Assembly (NCBI GenBank): GCA_021805445.1
Contig: JAJZFH010000007.1
Span: 37,991-101,990, forward strand
DNA from: Pseudomonadota bacterium
GTDB lineage: Bacteria; Pseudomonadota; Gammaproteobacteria; Burkholderiales; Ferrovaceae
Direction: 5' to 3'
DNA length: 64,000 nt
Below are positions 7,548-17,623 of this stretch, in pieces. The notes under the pieces were generated by a model that ran no database searches, was not told the origin of the DNA, and saw only the letters and a list, made by a program, of their open reading frames with translations. Each line of letters begins with the position of its first letter. Positions within the stretch are counted from its first letter, which is position 1. Made by a program: the position numbers and the translations under genes.

Positions 7548-9347
7548 TCAATGTATTACCGTTCCATCCCCCGCCATGGAAGAACGCAGGGACTCAAGCA
7601 GATCCCCGGGTGCTTCGATTTGACGGGCCAGTACCAAGGCCCGGGGCAAGACATGAGCCGCGTGGAATGATACGACATTCTGCTTCTGTCGATAGAATTC
7701 GGCAGGTAATCCTCCTCTGCCCTGTGCAGCAACCCACGCACTACGTGCCATCCACCAGGCACTCACACAGAGACTGAGCAGATGCAGATAAGGAACCGCC
7801 ACGCCCAGACCCCAACGGGGATCCGTTGCGCCCTGACGTAGCAGTCGTTCGGTAGCCTGTACCGTCAATTTCAGTACTTCTGCCAGTGCCTGGATCACCG
7901 CTGTTCCGATTCTCTCGCCCTCTTGAAATTCTTTCAAGGTCGCAGAAATTTCTTCGAGGAGTTCGCGCACAGCCAACCCCTGATCACGCCAAAGTTTGCG
8001 CCCCACCAGATCATTGGCCTGAATCCCCGTAGTGCCTTCGTAGATGGGGGTGATTCGGGCATCGCGGTAATGCTGAGCAGCTCCCGTCTCCTCGATGAAG
8101 CCCATGCCCCCAAAAACCTGCAAGGCCACATTGCTGGCCCAGACGCCCAGTTCCGTACAATGCCCTTTCACCAGAGGAGTCAACAGGTCTGAGCGACGTT
8201 GTGCCCAGGCCTTGCGCTGAGGATCGGTTTCCAGGTGTGCCCGGTCGATCATCCAACCCGCATAATAGGCCAGAGTACGCCCTGCCTGCAGGCGTGCATC
8301 CATTTCCACCAGCATGCGCAGTACGTCGGGATGATGGACGATGGGCCGAAGTTGGCTTTCCCCCACCGGCACGCCTTGAATACGCGTGCGTGCATATTCC
8401 AGCGCCCCCTGATAAGCCCGTTCGCCAATGGCCAAACCCTGCACGCCCACGGAAAAACGCGCCGCATTCATCATGACGAACATCAACTCCAGACCACGAT
8501 GGGGTTCTCCCAGCAACTCTCCCCAGGCACCTCCTTCATCCCCATAACTGAGCATGCAGGTGGGGCTGCCATGAATTCCCAGTTTATGCTCGAGGGAAAC
8601 AGTACGCACCTGGTTGGGCACGGCAAGGTCTCCTTGGTCATTCAGGAGAACCTTGGGCACGATGAAAAGTGACAGACCACGCACCCCGGCAGGCGCATCG
8701 GGCAGACGAGCCAGAACCAGATGAATGATGTTCTCCGTCCAATCCTGATCACCGTAGGTGATGAAAATTTTTTGTCCGGTGAGGCGATAGGTCCCATCCT
8801 CTGCAGGCACGGCACGAGTACGCAGGGCCCCCAGATCCGAACCTGCCTGGGGTTCGGTAAGGTTCATGGTCCCCATCCATGTTCCCGTGATCAGATTGGG
8901 CAGATAGCGCGCTTTCTGGGCCACCGTTCCCGCATAGTCGATGGCTTCCACGGCCCCTCGGGTCAGCAGAGGCCCCAGAGTGAAGGCCATATTGGCCCCA
9001 TGCCACATCTCTTCCAGAGGTGCGGCGAAAATGGTGGGTAGACCCTGCCCGCCAAAATCCACGGGGGCCGTCAGACCATTCCAGCCTCCCATCAGAAATT
9101 GCTCGTAGGCTGCTTTGAATCCCCGTGGCGTGGTAACGTTTCCTCCCTCGAGACGGGCGGGTTCGTGATCGCCCACAGAATTCAGGGGCACCAACACTTC
9201 CCGGGTCAGACGCGCTGATTCTGCCAGCACGGCATCGAACAATGCGGCTTCCGCCCCTTCTCCACCCGGAAGGGCCGCCAATGGTTCGAGTCCTAACAAT
9301 TCCTTGACCACGAAGGCCATGTCATCCAGCGGGGGAATATAATTCAC
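7548..9347 (-). CDS. Acyl-CoA dehydrogenase, long DmdC-like type
   Basis: FAD-dependent acyl-CoA dehydrogenase of about 599 residues, the long class that includes 3-methylmercaptopropionyl-CoA dehydrogenase DmdC and several fatty-acyl enzymes. The start MNYIPPLDDMAFVVKELLG is the family's usual opening and begins with GTG, seven bases after AGGAG. MNLTEPQAGSDL and GQKIFITYGDQD are flavin and substrate segments; IYEGTTGIQANDLVGRKL holds the likely catalytic Glu. The substrate cannot be told from sequence. Electrons would pass via ETF to the nearby ETF-QO. It lies between a pseudouridine synthase gene and mtdA with almost no gaps, an unusual setting for a beta-oxidation gene. Confidence 0.9.
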   Translation of the reverse strand: MNYIPPLDDMAFVVKELLGLEPLAALPGGEGAEAALFDAVLAESARLTREVLVPLNSVGDHEPARLEGGNVTTPRGFKAAYEQFLMGGWNGLTAPVDFGGQGLPTIFAAPLEEMWHGANMAFTLGPLLTRGAVEAIDYAGTVAQKARYLPNLITGTWMGTMNLTEPQAGSDLGALRTRAVPAEDGTYRLTGQKIFITYGDQDWTENIIHLVLARLPDAPAGVRGLSLFIVPKVLLNDQGDLAVPNQVRTVSLEHKLGIHGSPTCMLSYGDEGGAWGELLGEPHRGLELMFVMMNAARFSVGVQGLAIGERAYQGALEYARTRIQGVPVGESQLRPIVHHPDVLRMLVEMDARLQAGRTLAYYAGWMIDRAHLETDPQRKAWAQRRSDLLTPLVKGHCTELGVWASNVALQVFGGMGFIEETGAAQHYRDARITPIYEGTTGIQANDLVGRKLWRDQGLAVRELLEEISATLKEFQEGERIGTAVIQALAEVLKLTVQATERLLRQGATDPRWGLGVAVPYLHLLSLCVSAWWMARSAWVAAQGRGGLPAEFYRQKQNVVSFHAAHVLPRALVLARQIEAPGDLLESLRSSMAGDGTVIH

Positions 9348-9362
9348 GTCGGTTCTCCTCAA

Positions 9363-10112
9363 TTAAAAATGTTCTTCTTCCCCAAGCAGACGCCATTGTC
9401 CCAAAGGCAATGCGCCCAGGCGCACGTTTCCGATCCGTACCCGCTTCAGTCCGGTGACCCGCAACCCAACCAATTCACACATGCGCCGAATCTGGCGTTT
9501 GCGTCCTTCCTTCAGGATGAAACGCAACTGATCGGAATTCTGCCAATCGACCTGTGCCGGACGTAAGGCCCGGCCATCGAGGGACAACCCATGATTGAGG
9601 AGTTTCAATCCCTGGGAAGGCAAACGCCCCGACACGCGCACCAGATATTCCTTTTCCACCGTGGAATCTGCCCCGATGAGCGTCCGAGCCACACGACCAT
9701 CCCCGGTCAGAACCAACAACCCCGTGGAATCGATGTCCAATCTTCCGGCCGGAGCCAGACCATGGATCAGTGCCGGAGTCCAACCGCCCGTTGCCGAATC
9801 TTCACTCCAGCGATTTTCGGCAGTCACCAGTTGCACTGCCGGACGATACCCGTCCTCCGCCTGTCCCGATACCACCCCGATGGGTTTGTTCAAAAGCACC
9901 GTCGCCCATTGCCGCTGCGCACGTCGTGCCGCGGGTGCCACGGTCAGGATCTGATCCGGAGTCATTTTTGTGCCCAACTCCATGATCTTTTTTCCATCCA
10001 GAAGCACCCAGCCCTGAAGGATCCACTGATCGGCTTCACGCCGGGAACATAGACCGCGTGCCGCCATCACCTTGGAAATGCGTTCCAAACCCCTGCCCTC
10101 TGCTCCGCTCAT
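9363..10112 (-). CDS. rluF: Ribosomal pseudouridine synthase, RluF-like
   Basis: RsuA-family enzyme that isomerises uridine in large-subunit rRNA. An S4 RNA-binding domain (residues 10-60, ISKVMAARGLCSRREADQWI) precedes the synthase domain with the catalytic Asp in GRLDIDSTGLL and the motif EGRKRQIRRMCELVG. The segment NKPIGVVSGQAEDG and the ending GALPLGQWRLL resemble RluF (position 2604 in E. coli) more than RluB or RluE; the exact target is inferred. The ATG overlaps the stop of the upstream cyclo-ligase gene by four bases, so the two are translated together. Confidence 0.85.
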   Translation of the reverse strand: MSGAEGRGLERISKVMAARGLCSRREADQWILQGWVLLDGKKIMELGTKMTPDQILTVAPAARRAQRQWATVLLNKPIGVVSGQAEDGYRPAVQLVTAENRWSEDSATGGWTPALIHGLAPAGRLDIDSTGLLVLTGDGRVARTLIGADSTVEKEYLVRVSGRLPSQGLKLLNHGLSLDGRALRPAQVDWQNSDQLRFILKEGRKRQIRRMCELVGLRVTGLKRVRIGNVRLGALPLGQWRLLGEEEHF

Positions 10113-10711
10113 GGATGTTCCGCTGTCATGAAAAAAGTCCCTGCGTCATTCAGACCTTCATGAATGGGCAGATCATGAGGCTCCCGGGGAACCTCATCCA
10201 CACACTGTTCGCGAAAAGCCAGGGCCAGGCGCCAGGCGCGGGGGGCTCTGGACAACAGACGATCATAATACCCGCCCCCATAACCCAGACGCCCCCCCTG
10301 CACATCAAAGAGCAGACCGGGGACCAGAATGAAATCGAGGGTCTCCGGACGCACGGGATCACAGAGAGGTGGAAGAGGTTCGCGCAGCCCCCAGAGCCCC
10401 GGAGGACCCAGTTCGGTGTCGAGATCGCGTACCCGATAGAGTGTCAAAGTATCCTGCTCGATACGCGGCAATACCAGGGATCGTCCCTGTTTGAGAGTCG
10501 CGCGCAAGAGCGGCCAGGTATTCGGTTCCGAACCCATGGACCCATACAACAGAAGGACCCGAGCCGCCTGGAAGCGCGGATGATCATGAAGCAGGCGATG
10601 CAGGTCGAAACTGCGTCGTTCGCGCTGGGCAGGCGGAATTTGAGCGCGTTGCTGTAATGCCCAATGGCGCAGGGATTTCTTGTCGACATGTAAAGGGTGA
10701 GAAGTATCCAT
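10109..10711 (-). CDS. fau: 5-formyltetrahydrofolate cyclo-ligase
   Basis: ATP-dependent conversion of 5-formyl-THF to 5,10-methenyl-THF, returning the storage folate to the active pool. The 200-residue protein has an N-terminal basic segment with WALQQRAQIP, the LLYGSMGSEPNTWPLL region, and the diagnostic RLGYGGGYYDRLL loop near the C-terminus. It is the first gene of the fau-rluF-acyl-CoA dehydrogenase-mtdA-fch run. Its product, methenyl-THF, is also the substrate of Fch and the product of MtdA, so three folate C1 enzymes share one transcription unit. Confidence 0.92.
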   Translation of the reverse strand: MDTSHPLHVDKKSLRHWALQQRAQIPPAQRERRSFDLHRLLHDHPRFQAARVLLLYGSMGSEPNTWPLLRATLKQGRSLVLPRIEQDTLTLYRVRDLDTELGPPGLWGLREPLPPLCDPVRPETLDFILVPGLLFDVQGGRLGYGGGYYDRLLSRAPRAWRLALAFREQCVDEVPREPHDLPIHEGLNDAGTFFMTAEHP

Positions 10712-10789
10712 GACCGTGTCCAGAACGATTGATTCAGAGTGCGGTACAATGCCGCGTCATTTTTCGATCAGATTATGAAGGATAATTCC

Positions 10790-11182
10790 ATGACCCGAGA
10801 AAATATTTCCAGTGGTTCCACCTGGGAACCCATCATTGGCTATTCCCGTGCCGTCAAGGTAGGGGCCCAAGTATTCGTTTCTGGCACGACCGGGACCGGT
10901 ACCGATGGTCGCCTGGTGGGACCCAATGATCCCGAGGCCCAGACCTTGCAGGCGCTGGCCAACCTGGAGCAGGCCTTGAAACGGGCCGGGGCCGAATTGA
11001 CCCATGTGGTCCGTACGCGCATTTTCGTCACCCAGATCGATCAATGGGAAAAAATTGCCCGTGCCCATGGCCAGTACTTTGGTGAAATTCGCCCTGCCAC
11101 CACACTGGTGGAAGTCAAGCGCCTGATCGACCCCGAAATGCTGGTGGAAATCGAAGCCGACGCCATCATTCTGCCCGCCTGA
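10790..11182 (+). CDS. ridA: RidA-family imine/enamine deaminase
   Basis: Members of this family hydrolyse reactive 2-aminoacrylate-type enamines made by PLP enzymes. The 130-residue protein has the typical core GAQVFVSGTTGTG and IRPATTLVEV with the functional Arg101. I start at the ATG seven bases after AAGGA; an in-frame ATG at 10739 has no ribosome site. It is divergent from fau, and its 3' end overlaps the end of zapE by 17 bases on the other strand. It belongs to the broader RidA superfamily; the precise subgroup and substrate are not determined. Confidence 0.88.
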   Translation: MTRENISSGSTWEPIIGYSRAVKVGAQVFVSGTTGTGTDGRLVGPNDPEAQTLQALANLEQALKRAGAELTHVVRTRIFVTQIDQWEKIARAHGQYFGEIRPATTLVEVKRLIDPEMLVEIEADAIILPA

Positions 11183-12260
11183 GTTTTGGCCAGTCAGCGC
11201 CCTGAATTTCCTGCAAGCGACTGACGGTGCGCAGGAAATCGCCACTTTTCATGCCTGCGGGATACAGTTCGGAAGGCGGCAGCGCGGCCGACACCATCAT
11301 CTTCACCCCCTTGTCGTAACATACGTCCACCAACCAGACCAGACGCTGGGCAGCATCGCGCATTTTATCCGTCAGGAGGGGAACATCGGACAGATACAAG
11401 GTATCGAAATCTGCAGCCAATTCCAGATAATCTCGTTGTGATCGGGCGGACCCGCAGAGTACGCCAAACTCGAACCAGACTGTACGCCCGCACACTCCTC
11501 GCACCGGAACGATACGCTCCATGAGGAGCAGGCAGGCACGCGCTTCAGGATGCGGACAACTCTGCCGGAAATGTGCTTCGAAACGGCTGTGCGTCGCGAC
11601 ATCCAAAGGGTACAGATAGTGGGGTGAGGTTCCTCCCTCATCCTGACGATGGTCTTGACTTCCCTTCAGTTCGATCACGTCGAGACGTTCTCGAATCAGG
11701 GCAATGGTTGGGAAAAAGCGCTCCCGTTGCAGTCCATTGGGATACAGGTCTTCAGGGGCATGGTTCGAGGTCAGGACCAGCACGGCCCCCCATTCGATCA
11801 GCGTTTCCAACAGGCGTTGCAGGATCATGGCATCGGCAATATCACTGATCTGGAACTCATCGAAGCAGAGGATCCGGGTTTCCACGACCCACTCCGCTGC
11901 CACCCTCTGGAGCGGGTCCTCCTGTCCTTGCAACTGGTTGAGTCGCTCATGCACCTGTGCCATGAATTCATGGAAGTGCAGCCTTTTCTTGCGTTGATAG
12001 GGCAAGGTGGAAAAAAAGGCATCCACGAGAACGGTCTTACCCCGTCCCACGGCCCCGTACAGATAGATTCCGCGCGGTGGACGTCGGTTGCCGAAGGTGC
12101 GAGCCAGCAAGGTCTGGCGGTATTCCTTGAATTCCACCAGGGCATCGTATAAAGTTTGCAACCTTTCCACCACCGGCCATTGGAGCGTATCGGCTCGATA
12201 ATCGGGGCGATTCTGAAACGATTGATACCATTGTAATGGACCGTGCACAGAAAGACTCAC
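11166..12260 (-). CDS. zapE: Cell division ATPase ZapE (AFG1 family)
   Basis: AAA-type ATPase that associates with the Z-ring in E. coli and belongs to the AFG1 family. Walker A is GAVGRGKT (residues 69-76) and Walker B is ILCFDEFQISD; a sensor motif VLTSNHAPEDLYPNGLQR follows. The length of 364 residues is normal. It starts with GTG overlapping the lpd stop, so it is co-translated with the 2-oxoglutarate dehydrogenase genes, an arrangement often seen in betaproteobacteria. Confidence 0.92.
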   Translation of the reverse strand: MSLSVHGPLQWYQSFQNRPDYRADTLQWPVVERLQTLYDALVEFKEYRQTLLARTFGNRRPPRGIYLYGAVGRGKTVLVDAFFSTLPYQRKKRLHFHEFMAQVHERLNQLQGQEDPLQRVAAEWVVETRILCFDEFQISDIADAMILQRLLETLIEWGAVLVLTSNHAPEDLYPNGLQRERFFPTIALIRERLDVIELKGSQDHRQDEGGTSPHYLYPLDVATHSRFEAHFRQSCPHPEARACLLLMERIVPVRGVCGRTVWFEFGVLCGSARSQRDYLELAADFDTLYLSDVPLLTDKMRDAAQRLVWLVDVCYDKGVKMMVSAALPPSELYPAGMKSGDFLRTVSRLQEIQGADWPKLRRAE

Positions 12261-13687
12261 AGGTTGAGTGTGCGCCCGTCCACACCCAGACAGGCTTCGC
12301 GCAGAGCTTCACTGAGGGAAGGATGGGCATGGACGATGCGCGCCAGATCTTCGCTGGAGGCCTGGAATTCAAGAGCCACCACCGCCTCGGCGATCAACTC
12401 TGAAGCCTCGGGGCCCAGGATATGAACGCCCAGAATGCGATCAGTGGCAGCGCAGGCGATGACTTTGACCAAGCCCAGGGACGCTCCCCGTGCTTTGGCA
12501 CGGCCGTTGGCCTGAAAAGGAAAACGCCCGATACGCACAGTTCTTCCCGCTGCCTGGGCGGCTTCCTCGGTCAATCCGACCCAAGCCAATTCAGGTTCGG
12601 TATAGATGACCACAGGGATGTGGGCCAAATTCACTTCGGGCAACTGACCTGCCAAACGCTCGGCCACAGCCACCCCCTCTTCCTCCGCTTTATGGGCCAA
12701 CATGGGGCCACGCACCACATCTCCAATCGCCCACACGCCCGCCACCGGCGTACGGCAGTGGGCATCCACGGGAATATAACCCTGCGTATCGGGGACCAGG
12801 CCCACCCGTTCCAATTCCAGCCCCAGGGTGTTGGGACAACGCCCCACCGCGAGTATCAGCACGTCCGCGTCGAGCATCAGGAATTCCCCTCCGCGTATAT
12901 ACGTAAGTTTTATGGATTCTGTCGTTTTTTCAACCGATTGCAGATGTATTCCCAACTCGATTCTGAGGCCCGGGGACTGAGTCAACATTTTCAGGGTCTG
13001 TTGTGCCACTTCCTGGTCTGCACCTGGTAAAAAAGTATCCCGAGTTTCCAGCAAAGTGACCGAACTCCCCAAGCGTCGCCAGACACTGCCCAATTCAAGC
13101 CCGATGACTCCCGCCCCCACGATCACCAACCGGCGGGGGACCGTGGTCAATGCCAGGCCGCCTGTGCTGTCAAGGATCCGTTCCTGGTCGAAGGGTACCC
13201 CCTCCAGGGCACGGGGGACCGAGCCAGTCGCAATGATCACCTGAGGGGCGGCGATGTCTTCCGTTTCCTGACTCTTGCGTTGAACGGTCAGATGAATCTG
13301 ATCCCCTTCTTTTCCTTTGAAACTGGCGCGTCCCGGCATAAAAGACACCCCATTTTTTTTGAAGAGGTAGCCAACTCCGGCGGTCAACTGCCGTACGATC
13401 TTTTCCTTGCGTGCCTGCATGCGCGCCACATCCAGTTGGACTGGACCCGCGTCGATGCCATGCCCGGCGGCTTCCCCGGTGATCCGGGCATACAAGGCAG
13501 AGGATTCCAGCAATGCTTTGGAAGGAATGCACCCGACATTCAAACAGGTTCCACCCGGACTGGGGCGCTGTTGCGCATCTACCCATTCATCGACACAGGC
13601 AACCCGCAACCCCAGTTGCGCTGCCCGCAAGGCAGCCATATATCCTCCAGGACCCGCACCAATAACTATCAAATCAAATGATTGCAT
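12257..13687 (-). CDS. lpd: Dihydrolipoamide dehydrogenase (E3)
   Basis: FAD enzyme that reoxidises dihydrolipoyl groups of the 2-oxoglutarate dehydrogenase complex with NAD. It has FAD motif GAGPGGYMAALRA, redox-active Cys48 and Cys53 in GGTCLNVGCIPSKALLES, NAD motif GAGVIGLELGSVWRRLG, and the C-terminal catalytic His455/Glu460 in HPSLSE. The length is 476 residues. It follows odhB after a 17-base, almost purely A/T linker and has no recognisable Shine-Dalgarno sequence, unlike its neighbours. Confidence 0.97.
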   Translation of the reverse strand: MQSFDLIVIGAGPGGYMAALRAAQLGLRVACVDEWVDAQQRPSPGGTCLNVGCIPSKALLESSALYARITGEAAGHGIDAGPVQLDVARMQARKEKIVRQLTAGVGYLFKKNGVSFMPGRASFKGKEGDQIHLTVQRKSQETEDIAAPQVIIATGSVPRALEGVPFDQERILDSTGGLALTTVPRRLVIVGAGVIGLELGSVWRRLGSSVTLLETRDTFLPGADQEVAQQTLKMLTQSPGLRIELGIHLQSVEKTTESIKLTYIRGGEFLMLDADVLILAVGRCPNTLGLELERVGLVPDTQGYIPVDAHCRTPVAGVWAIGDVVRGPMLAHKAEEEGVAVAERLAGQLPEVNLAHIPVVIYTEPELAWVGLTEEAAQAAGRTVRIGRFPFQANGRAKARGASLGLVKVIACAATDRILGVHILGPEASELIAEAVVALEFQASSEDLARIVHAHPSLSEALREACLGVDGRTLNL

Positions 13688-13704
13688 GATATATTTAATA
13701 TTTT

Positions 13705-14865
13705 TTATAAGTCAAGAAGCCAACGCGCCGGATCTTCCAATCCCTCCTTCATGGCCACCAACCCCAAAACCGCCTCACGACCATCGATGAGACGATGGTC
13801 ATAGGACAGGGCAAGATAATTCATGGGGCGAATCACGATTTCCCTCTCCACCACCACAGGCCGATCGCGCGTGGCATGAATGCCCAGAATCGCGGACTGG
13901 GGAGGATTGAGAATGGGCGTGGAGAGCATGGAACCGAAGACCCCTCCGTTGGTGATGGAAAAGGTTCCTCCCGACAATTCTTCCAACGCAATATGCCCGG
14001 CATCGGCCCGTTGGGAGAAATCAGCGATCTGACGTTCGATATCGGCCATGCCCAGGCGTTGGGCATCGCGCAGGATAGGGACCAACAGGCCCCGTTTGCT
14101 GCCGATTGCCACCCCGATATCGATGAACTCGGGCGTCACCCAGTCCCCTCCCTCGATGCGCGCGTTGAGTACCGGATAGCGCTGAAGTGCAGAAACGACC
14201 GCCTTGACAAAAAAGGACATGAGGCCCAGACGAATGCCATGCTTCTTTTCAAAAGAATCCTTGTGGCGTTGACGCAAGGCCAGAACTGCCGACATATCCA
14301 CTTCGTTGAAAGTGGTCAGAGTGGCCGTGCCCGACTGTGACGCCATGAGACGCTCAGCCATCCGCCGGCGCAAGGGCGAGAGCGGCGTTCTGCGCTCCTG
14401 ACGCGGCTTTCCGGGCAGGGGCTCCGGTGTCGTTTCCACGGAGGAGGATTTCACCGGTTCAGGTGCTGGAACATTGATGACGTCTTCCTTTAAAATACGC
14501 CCGCCCCGTCCGCTGCCCCCTTCCGCAAGCGGCGCGCGCCCCTGTTCCCGCAAAATTTTACCGGCCGCCGGCATGGTTCGCACAGGGACATCAGGAACAA
14601 CCGGGGGAGAGGAAAGCATTTCCCCCTGACTCTCTTCCATGAGCGCCAGGACATCATGGGACTGAACCTTGTCCCCCACCCCCTTGAGAATACGCTGGAG
14701 CACGCCCGCGTGCGGTGCCGGAACTTCCAGCACGACCTTGTCGGTTTCGATATCCACCAACTTCTGATCCCGTTGCACCGGAGCCCCCTCGGTCACATGC
14801 CAGACAAGAATGGTGGCTTCCGTGATGGATTCAGCCAGGGGGGGGACTTTGATTTCCAGAGACAT
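13705..14865 (-). CDS. odhB: 2-oxoglutarate dehydrogenase E2 (dihydrolipoyl succinyltransferase)
   Basis: Core of the 2-oxoglutarate dehydrogenase complex; transfers the succinyl group to CoA. Domains in order: lipoyl domain with Lys43 in [11 protein letters not shown], linker, a peripheral-subunit-binding domain near [11 protein letters not shown], linker, and the catalytic domain with His357 and Asp361 in YDHRLIDG. The length is 386 residues. The ATG follows GAGG by seven bases; a GTG two codons earlier is the other option. It lies 16 bases downstream of sucA. Confidence 0.96.
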   Translation of the reverse strand: MSLEIKVPPLAESITEATILVWHVTEGAPVQRDQKLVDIETDKVVLEVPAPHAGVLQRILKGVGDKVQSHDVLALMEESQGEMLSSPPVVPDVPVRTMPAAGKILREQGRAPLAEGGSGRGGRILKEDVINVPAPEPVKSSSVETTPEPLPGKPRQERRTPLSPLRRRMAERLMASQSGTATLTTFNEVDMSAVLALRQRHKDSFEKKHGIRLGLMSFFVKAVVSALQRYPVLNARIEGGDWVTPEFIDIGVAIGSKRGLLVPILRDAQRLGMADIERQIADFSQRADAGHIALEELSGGTFSITNGGVFGSMLSTPILNPPQSAILGIHATRDRPVVVEREIVIRPMNYLALSYDHRLIDGREAVLGLVAMKEGLEDPARWLLDL

Positions 14866-14881
14866 GGTCACACCTCTATGG

Positions 14882-17602
14882 TCACAGGGTCAGGGCAGCC
14901 TCGAGGAATGCCCGGCGTTGTTCTTCGTGTAGGTTGAGATAGCCCACGGCAGGTGCTGCCGATGAGGGACGTAAAGCATAACTCAAATGCTGGTCTGGAC
15001 GCAGGTGGCGCACCAGATAATGCTGGATACGATGCCAAGCGCCCTGATTGCCCGGCTCTTCCTGACACCAGAGCACAGAGTGGGCAGCGGGATAGCGGGC
15101 GATCTGGGCAGCGAATTCTTCATGAGGAAAGGGATAGAGTTGTTCCAGACGCAACACGGCGATGTTCTCTATGTTCCGTTGTCCGCGTTCCGCCACCAGA
15201 TCGTAATAAACTTTTCCGGAACACACCACGATCCGTTGTACACCCGCAGGATCGATGGCCTCCTTCACCTCGGCGAGAATGGGCTGAAACCCCCCTGTCG
15301 TGAATTCTTCCAGGGGACTACTGGCCTCTTTGCGGCGCAACAGGCTTTTGGGGGTGATGACGATGAGGGGTTTGCGCAAAGGTCGCAGCATCTGACGTCG
15401 CAACAGGTGAAAGATCTGGGCTGCCGTACTGGGAATGCATACCTGCAGATTATAATCGGCACAGAGTTGCAAGTAGCGCTCCACCCGCGCCGAAGAATGT
15501 TCCGGGCCTTGCCCTTCATAACCATGGGGCAACAACAGAGTCAGGCCACAGAGTCGCCCCCATTTGGCCTCGGCCGAACTGATGAATTGGTCAATGACCA
15601 CTTGGGCGCCATTGGCAAAATCGCCAAACTGGGCTTCCCAAAGCACGAGGTAACGAGGCTGGGCCGAAGCATAACCATATTCAAACCCCAGCACGGCTTC
15701 TTCCGAAAGAAGGGAATCGATCACCGTAAAAGACGCCTGGGTGGGGCTGATATGCTGCAAAGGGATATGGATGCCCGCATCCCAACGCTGCCGGTTCTGG
15801 TCATGCCAGACGGCATGGCGGTGAGAAAAGGTTCCGCGCCCACAATCTTGCCCCGACAGGCGCACCCCGTAACCCTCCTCCACCAGCGAGGCGTAGGCCA
15901 GGGACTCGCCCATCCCCCAATCCACCGCCAGCGTTCCTTCGCCCATCTGACGCCGATGATCCACCACCTTACGCACCGTGGAATGCAATTCGAATCCCTC
16001 TGGAAGTTGGGTCAGACGTTCGGCCAGTTGGGTCAGTCGGTTGCGCGTCAACCGGGTATCCACTGGCGTACGCCAATCGGCCTGGCGATACGGTGTCCAT
16101 TGGGCCGCATGAGCATAAGGGATCTTGGGAGAAGGTCGAACGATAGACTCAGGCAATTCACCTCGATCGAGGGCGGCTCGATAGTCTTCGATCATCGCAT
16201 CCGCCTCCTCCTGGGTCAGGCGGGCGGATTGGATCAGTTGCGCTGCATAGCGCTGGCGCGTGGTGGGCAATGCCTGTATTTTTCGGTACATCCAGGGCTG
16301 CGTCACCATCGGTTCATCCTGCTCGTTATGACCGAGACGGCGATAGCAGACGATGTCCACCATCACATCGCGATGAAAGGTGGTGCGATAGTCCAGAGCC
16401 ACCCGCAGCACGCGCAACACGGCTTCAGGGTCATCTCCATTGACGTGGAAGACCGGGGTTTCCGTCATTTTTGCCAGATCCGTGCAATAGGTGCTGGAAC
16501 GGGTATCGCGCGGATCCGAGGTCGTGAATCCGATCTGATTGTTGATGACGATGTGAAGCGTCCCTCCGGTGCTGAACCCCCGGGTTTGAGACAAGGCCAA
16601 TGTTTCCATGACCACTCCCTGACCGGACAGGGCAGCATCGCCGTGAATCAGGACGGGGAGAACCCATTGCCCCTTCGTGTCTCCCCGGCGATCCTGACGC
16701 GCCCGCACGGACCCTTCCACCACCGGATTCACAACTTCCAGATGCGACGGATTGAAAGCCAGCGCGACATGCACCGAGCCCGCCGGCGTTTCTACGTCGG
16801 AAGAGAAGCCTTGATGGTATTTCACATCTCCCGAGGTCAAGCCAGTCTCATGCACCCCTTCGAATTCGAGGAACAGGTCACGCGGCAGTCGTCCCAAACA
16901 GTTGACCAGCACATTGAGACGTCCGCGATGGGCCATACCGATGACAATCTCTTCGATCCCTTTGGCACGGCCCTCATGGATCAAGGTATTGAGACAGGGA
17001 ATGAGCGATTCCCCACCTTCCAGAGAAAATCGTTTCTGCCCCACGAAACGGCTATGCAAATAGCGTTCCAGAGTTTCTGCCGCACTCAAATGGGCCAGCA
17101 ACGTGCGTTGCGCCCGAGGGTCCGGCGTTTCGGGAGGATTTTCCATGCACTGCTGGATCCAGCGCTTCTGTGCCGTATCCGTCAGATACATGTACTCCAC
17201 GCCTACGGTCCCACAATAGGTCCGTCTCAGGCGGGTCAGGATCTCGCTCAGCAACGCCTGGGATGGCCCCACCAATGATCCGGTTTCAAAAGACGTGAAC
17301 TCATCGATGTCGACCAGTCCATGGTAGTCCAGGGTCAGCTCCGGAACTTCGGGCAAGGGATGGCGTTCGAGAGGATCGAGGTGCGCAACCCGGTGTCCCA
17401 GGAAACGGTAGGCGTTGATGAGACGCAACACAGCCACCTGCCCCGGCAACCCTTTCTCGCTCCGGGGACTTGAAGTACCCTGCTCCAGTGCCGAGAAATA
17501 CGCCTGCCAGTGTGTATCCACCTGTTCTGGCGTTTGCTGCCATAGAGCGTATTGAGATTCGATCCATGACCGCGCCGCGCCTTCTTCCTCACTCTGGCTC
17601 AT
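14882..17602 (-). CDS. sucA: 2-oxoglutarate dehydrogenase E1
   Basis: Thiamine-diphosphate enzyme that decarboxylates 2-oxoglutarate and transfers succinyl to lipoate. About 906 residues, full length. The N-terminal SRSWIESQ-like segment ([16 protein letters not shown]) is the E2-contact region of the family; [16 protein letters not shown] and the [12 protein letters not shown] stretch form the cofactor site; the C-terminal half is the transketolase-like domain. The ATG begins MSQSEEEG; a GTG five codons upstream (17617) is possible. It follows gltA by 21 bases in the TCA run. Confidence 0.97.
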   Translation of the reverse strand: MSQSEEEGAARSWIESQYALWQQTPEQVDTHWQAYFSALEQGTSSPRSEKGLPGQVAVLRLINAYRFLGHRVAHLDPLERHPLPEVPELTLDYHGLVDIDEFTSFETGSLVGPSQALLSEILTRLRRTYCGTVGVEYMYLTDTAQKRWIQQCMENPPETPDPRAQRTLLAHLSAAETLERYLHSRFVGQKRFSLEGGESLIPCLNTLIHEGRAKGIEEIVIGMAHRGRLNVLVNCLGRLPRDLFLEFEGVHETGLTSGDVKYHQGFSSDVETPAGSVHVALAFNPSHLEVVNPVVEGSVRARQDRRGDTKGQWVLPVLIHGDAALSGQGVVMETLALSQTRGFSTGGTLHIVINNQIGFTTSDPRDTRSSTYCTDLAKMTETPVFHVNGDDPEAVLRVLRVALDYRTTFHRDVMVDIVCYRRLGHNEQDEPMVTQPWMYRKIQALPTTRQRYAAQLIQSARLTQEEADAMIEDYRAALDRGELPESIVRPSPKIPYAHAAQWTPYRQADWRTPVDTRLTRNRLTQLAERLTQLPEGFELHSTVRKVVDHRRQMGEGTLAVDWGMGESLAYASLVEEGYGVRLSGQDCGRGTFSHRHAVWHDQNRQRWDAGIHIPLQHISPTQASFTVIDSLLSEEAVLGFEYGYASAQPRYLVLWEAQFGDFANGAQVVIDQFISSAEAKWGRLCGLTLLLPHGYEGQGPEHSSARVERYLQLCADYNLQVCIPSTAAQIFHLLRRQMLRPLRKPLIVITPKSLLRRKEASSPLEEFTTGGFQPILAEVKEAIDPAGVQRIVVCSGKVYYDLVAERGQRNIENIAVLRLEQLYPFPHEEFAAQIARYPAAHSVLWCQEEPGNQGAWHRIQHYLVRHLRPDQHLSYALRPSSAAPAVGYLNLHEEQRRAFLEAALTL

Positions 17603-17623
17603 GCCCTTATCCCCCACTGTGGT

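Noticed and set aside
14987..17278. A 763-codon open frame on the plus strand
   Set aside because: It lies wholly opposite sucA, which is a full, conserved E1 gene. The translation has no recognisable domain, and it is the expected by-product of codon bias in GC-rich DNA.
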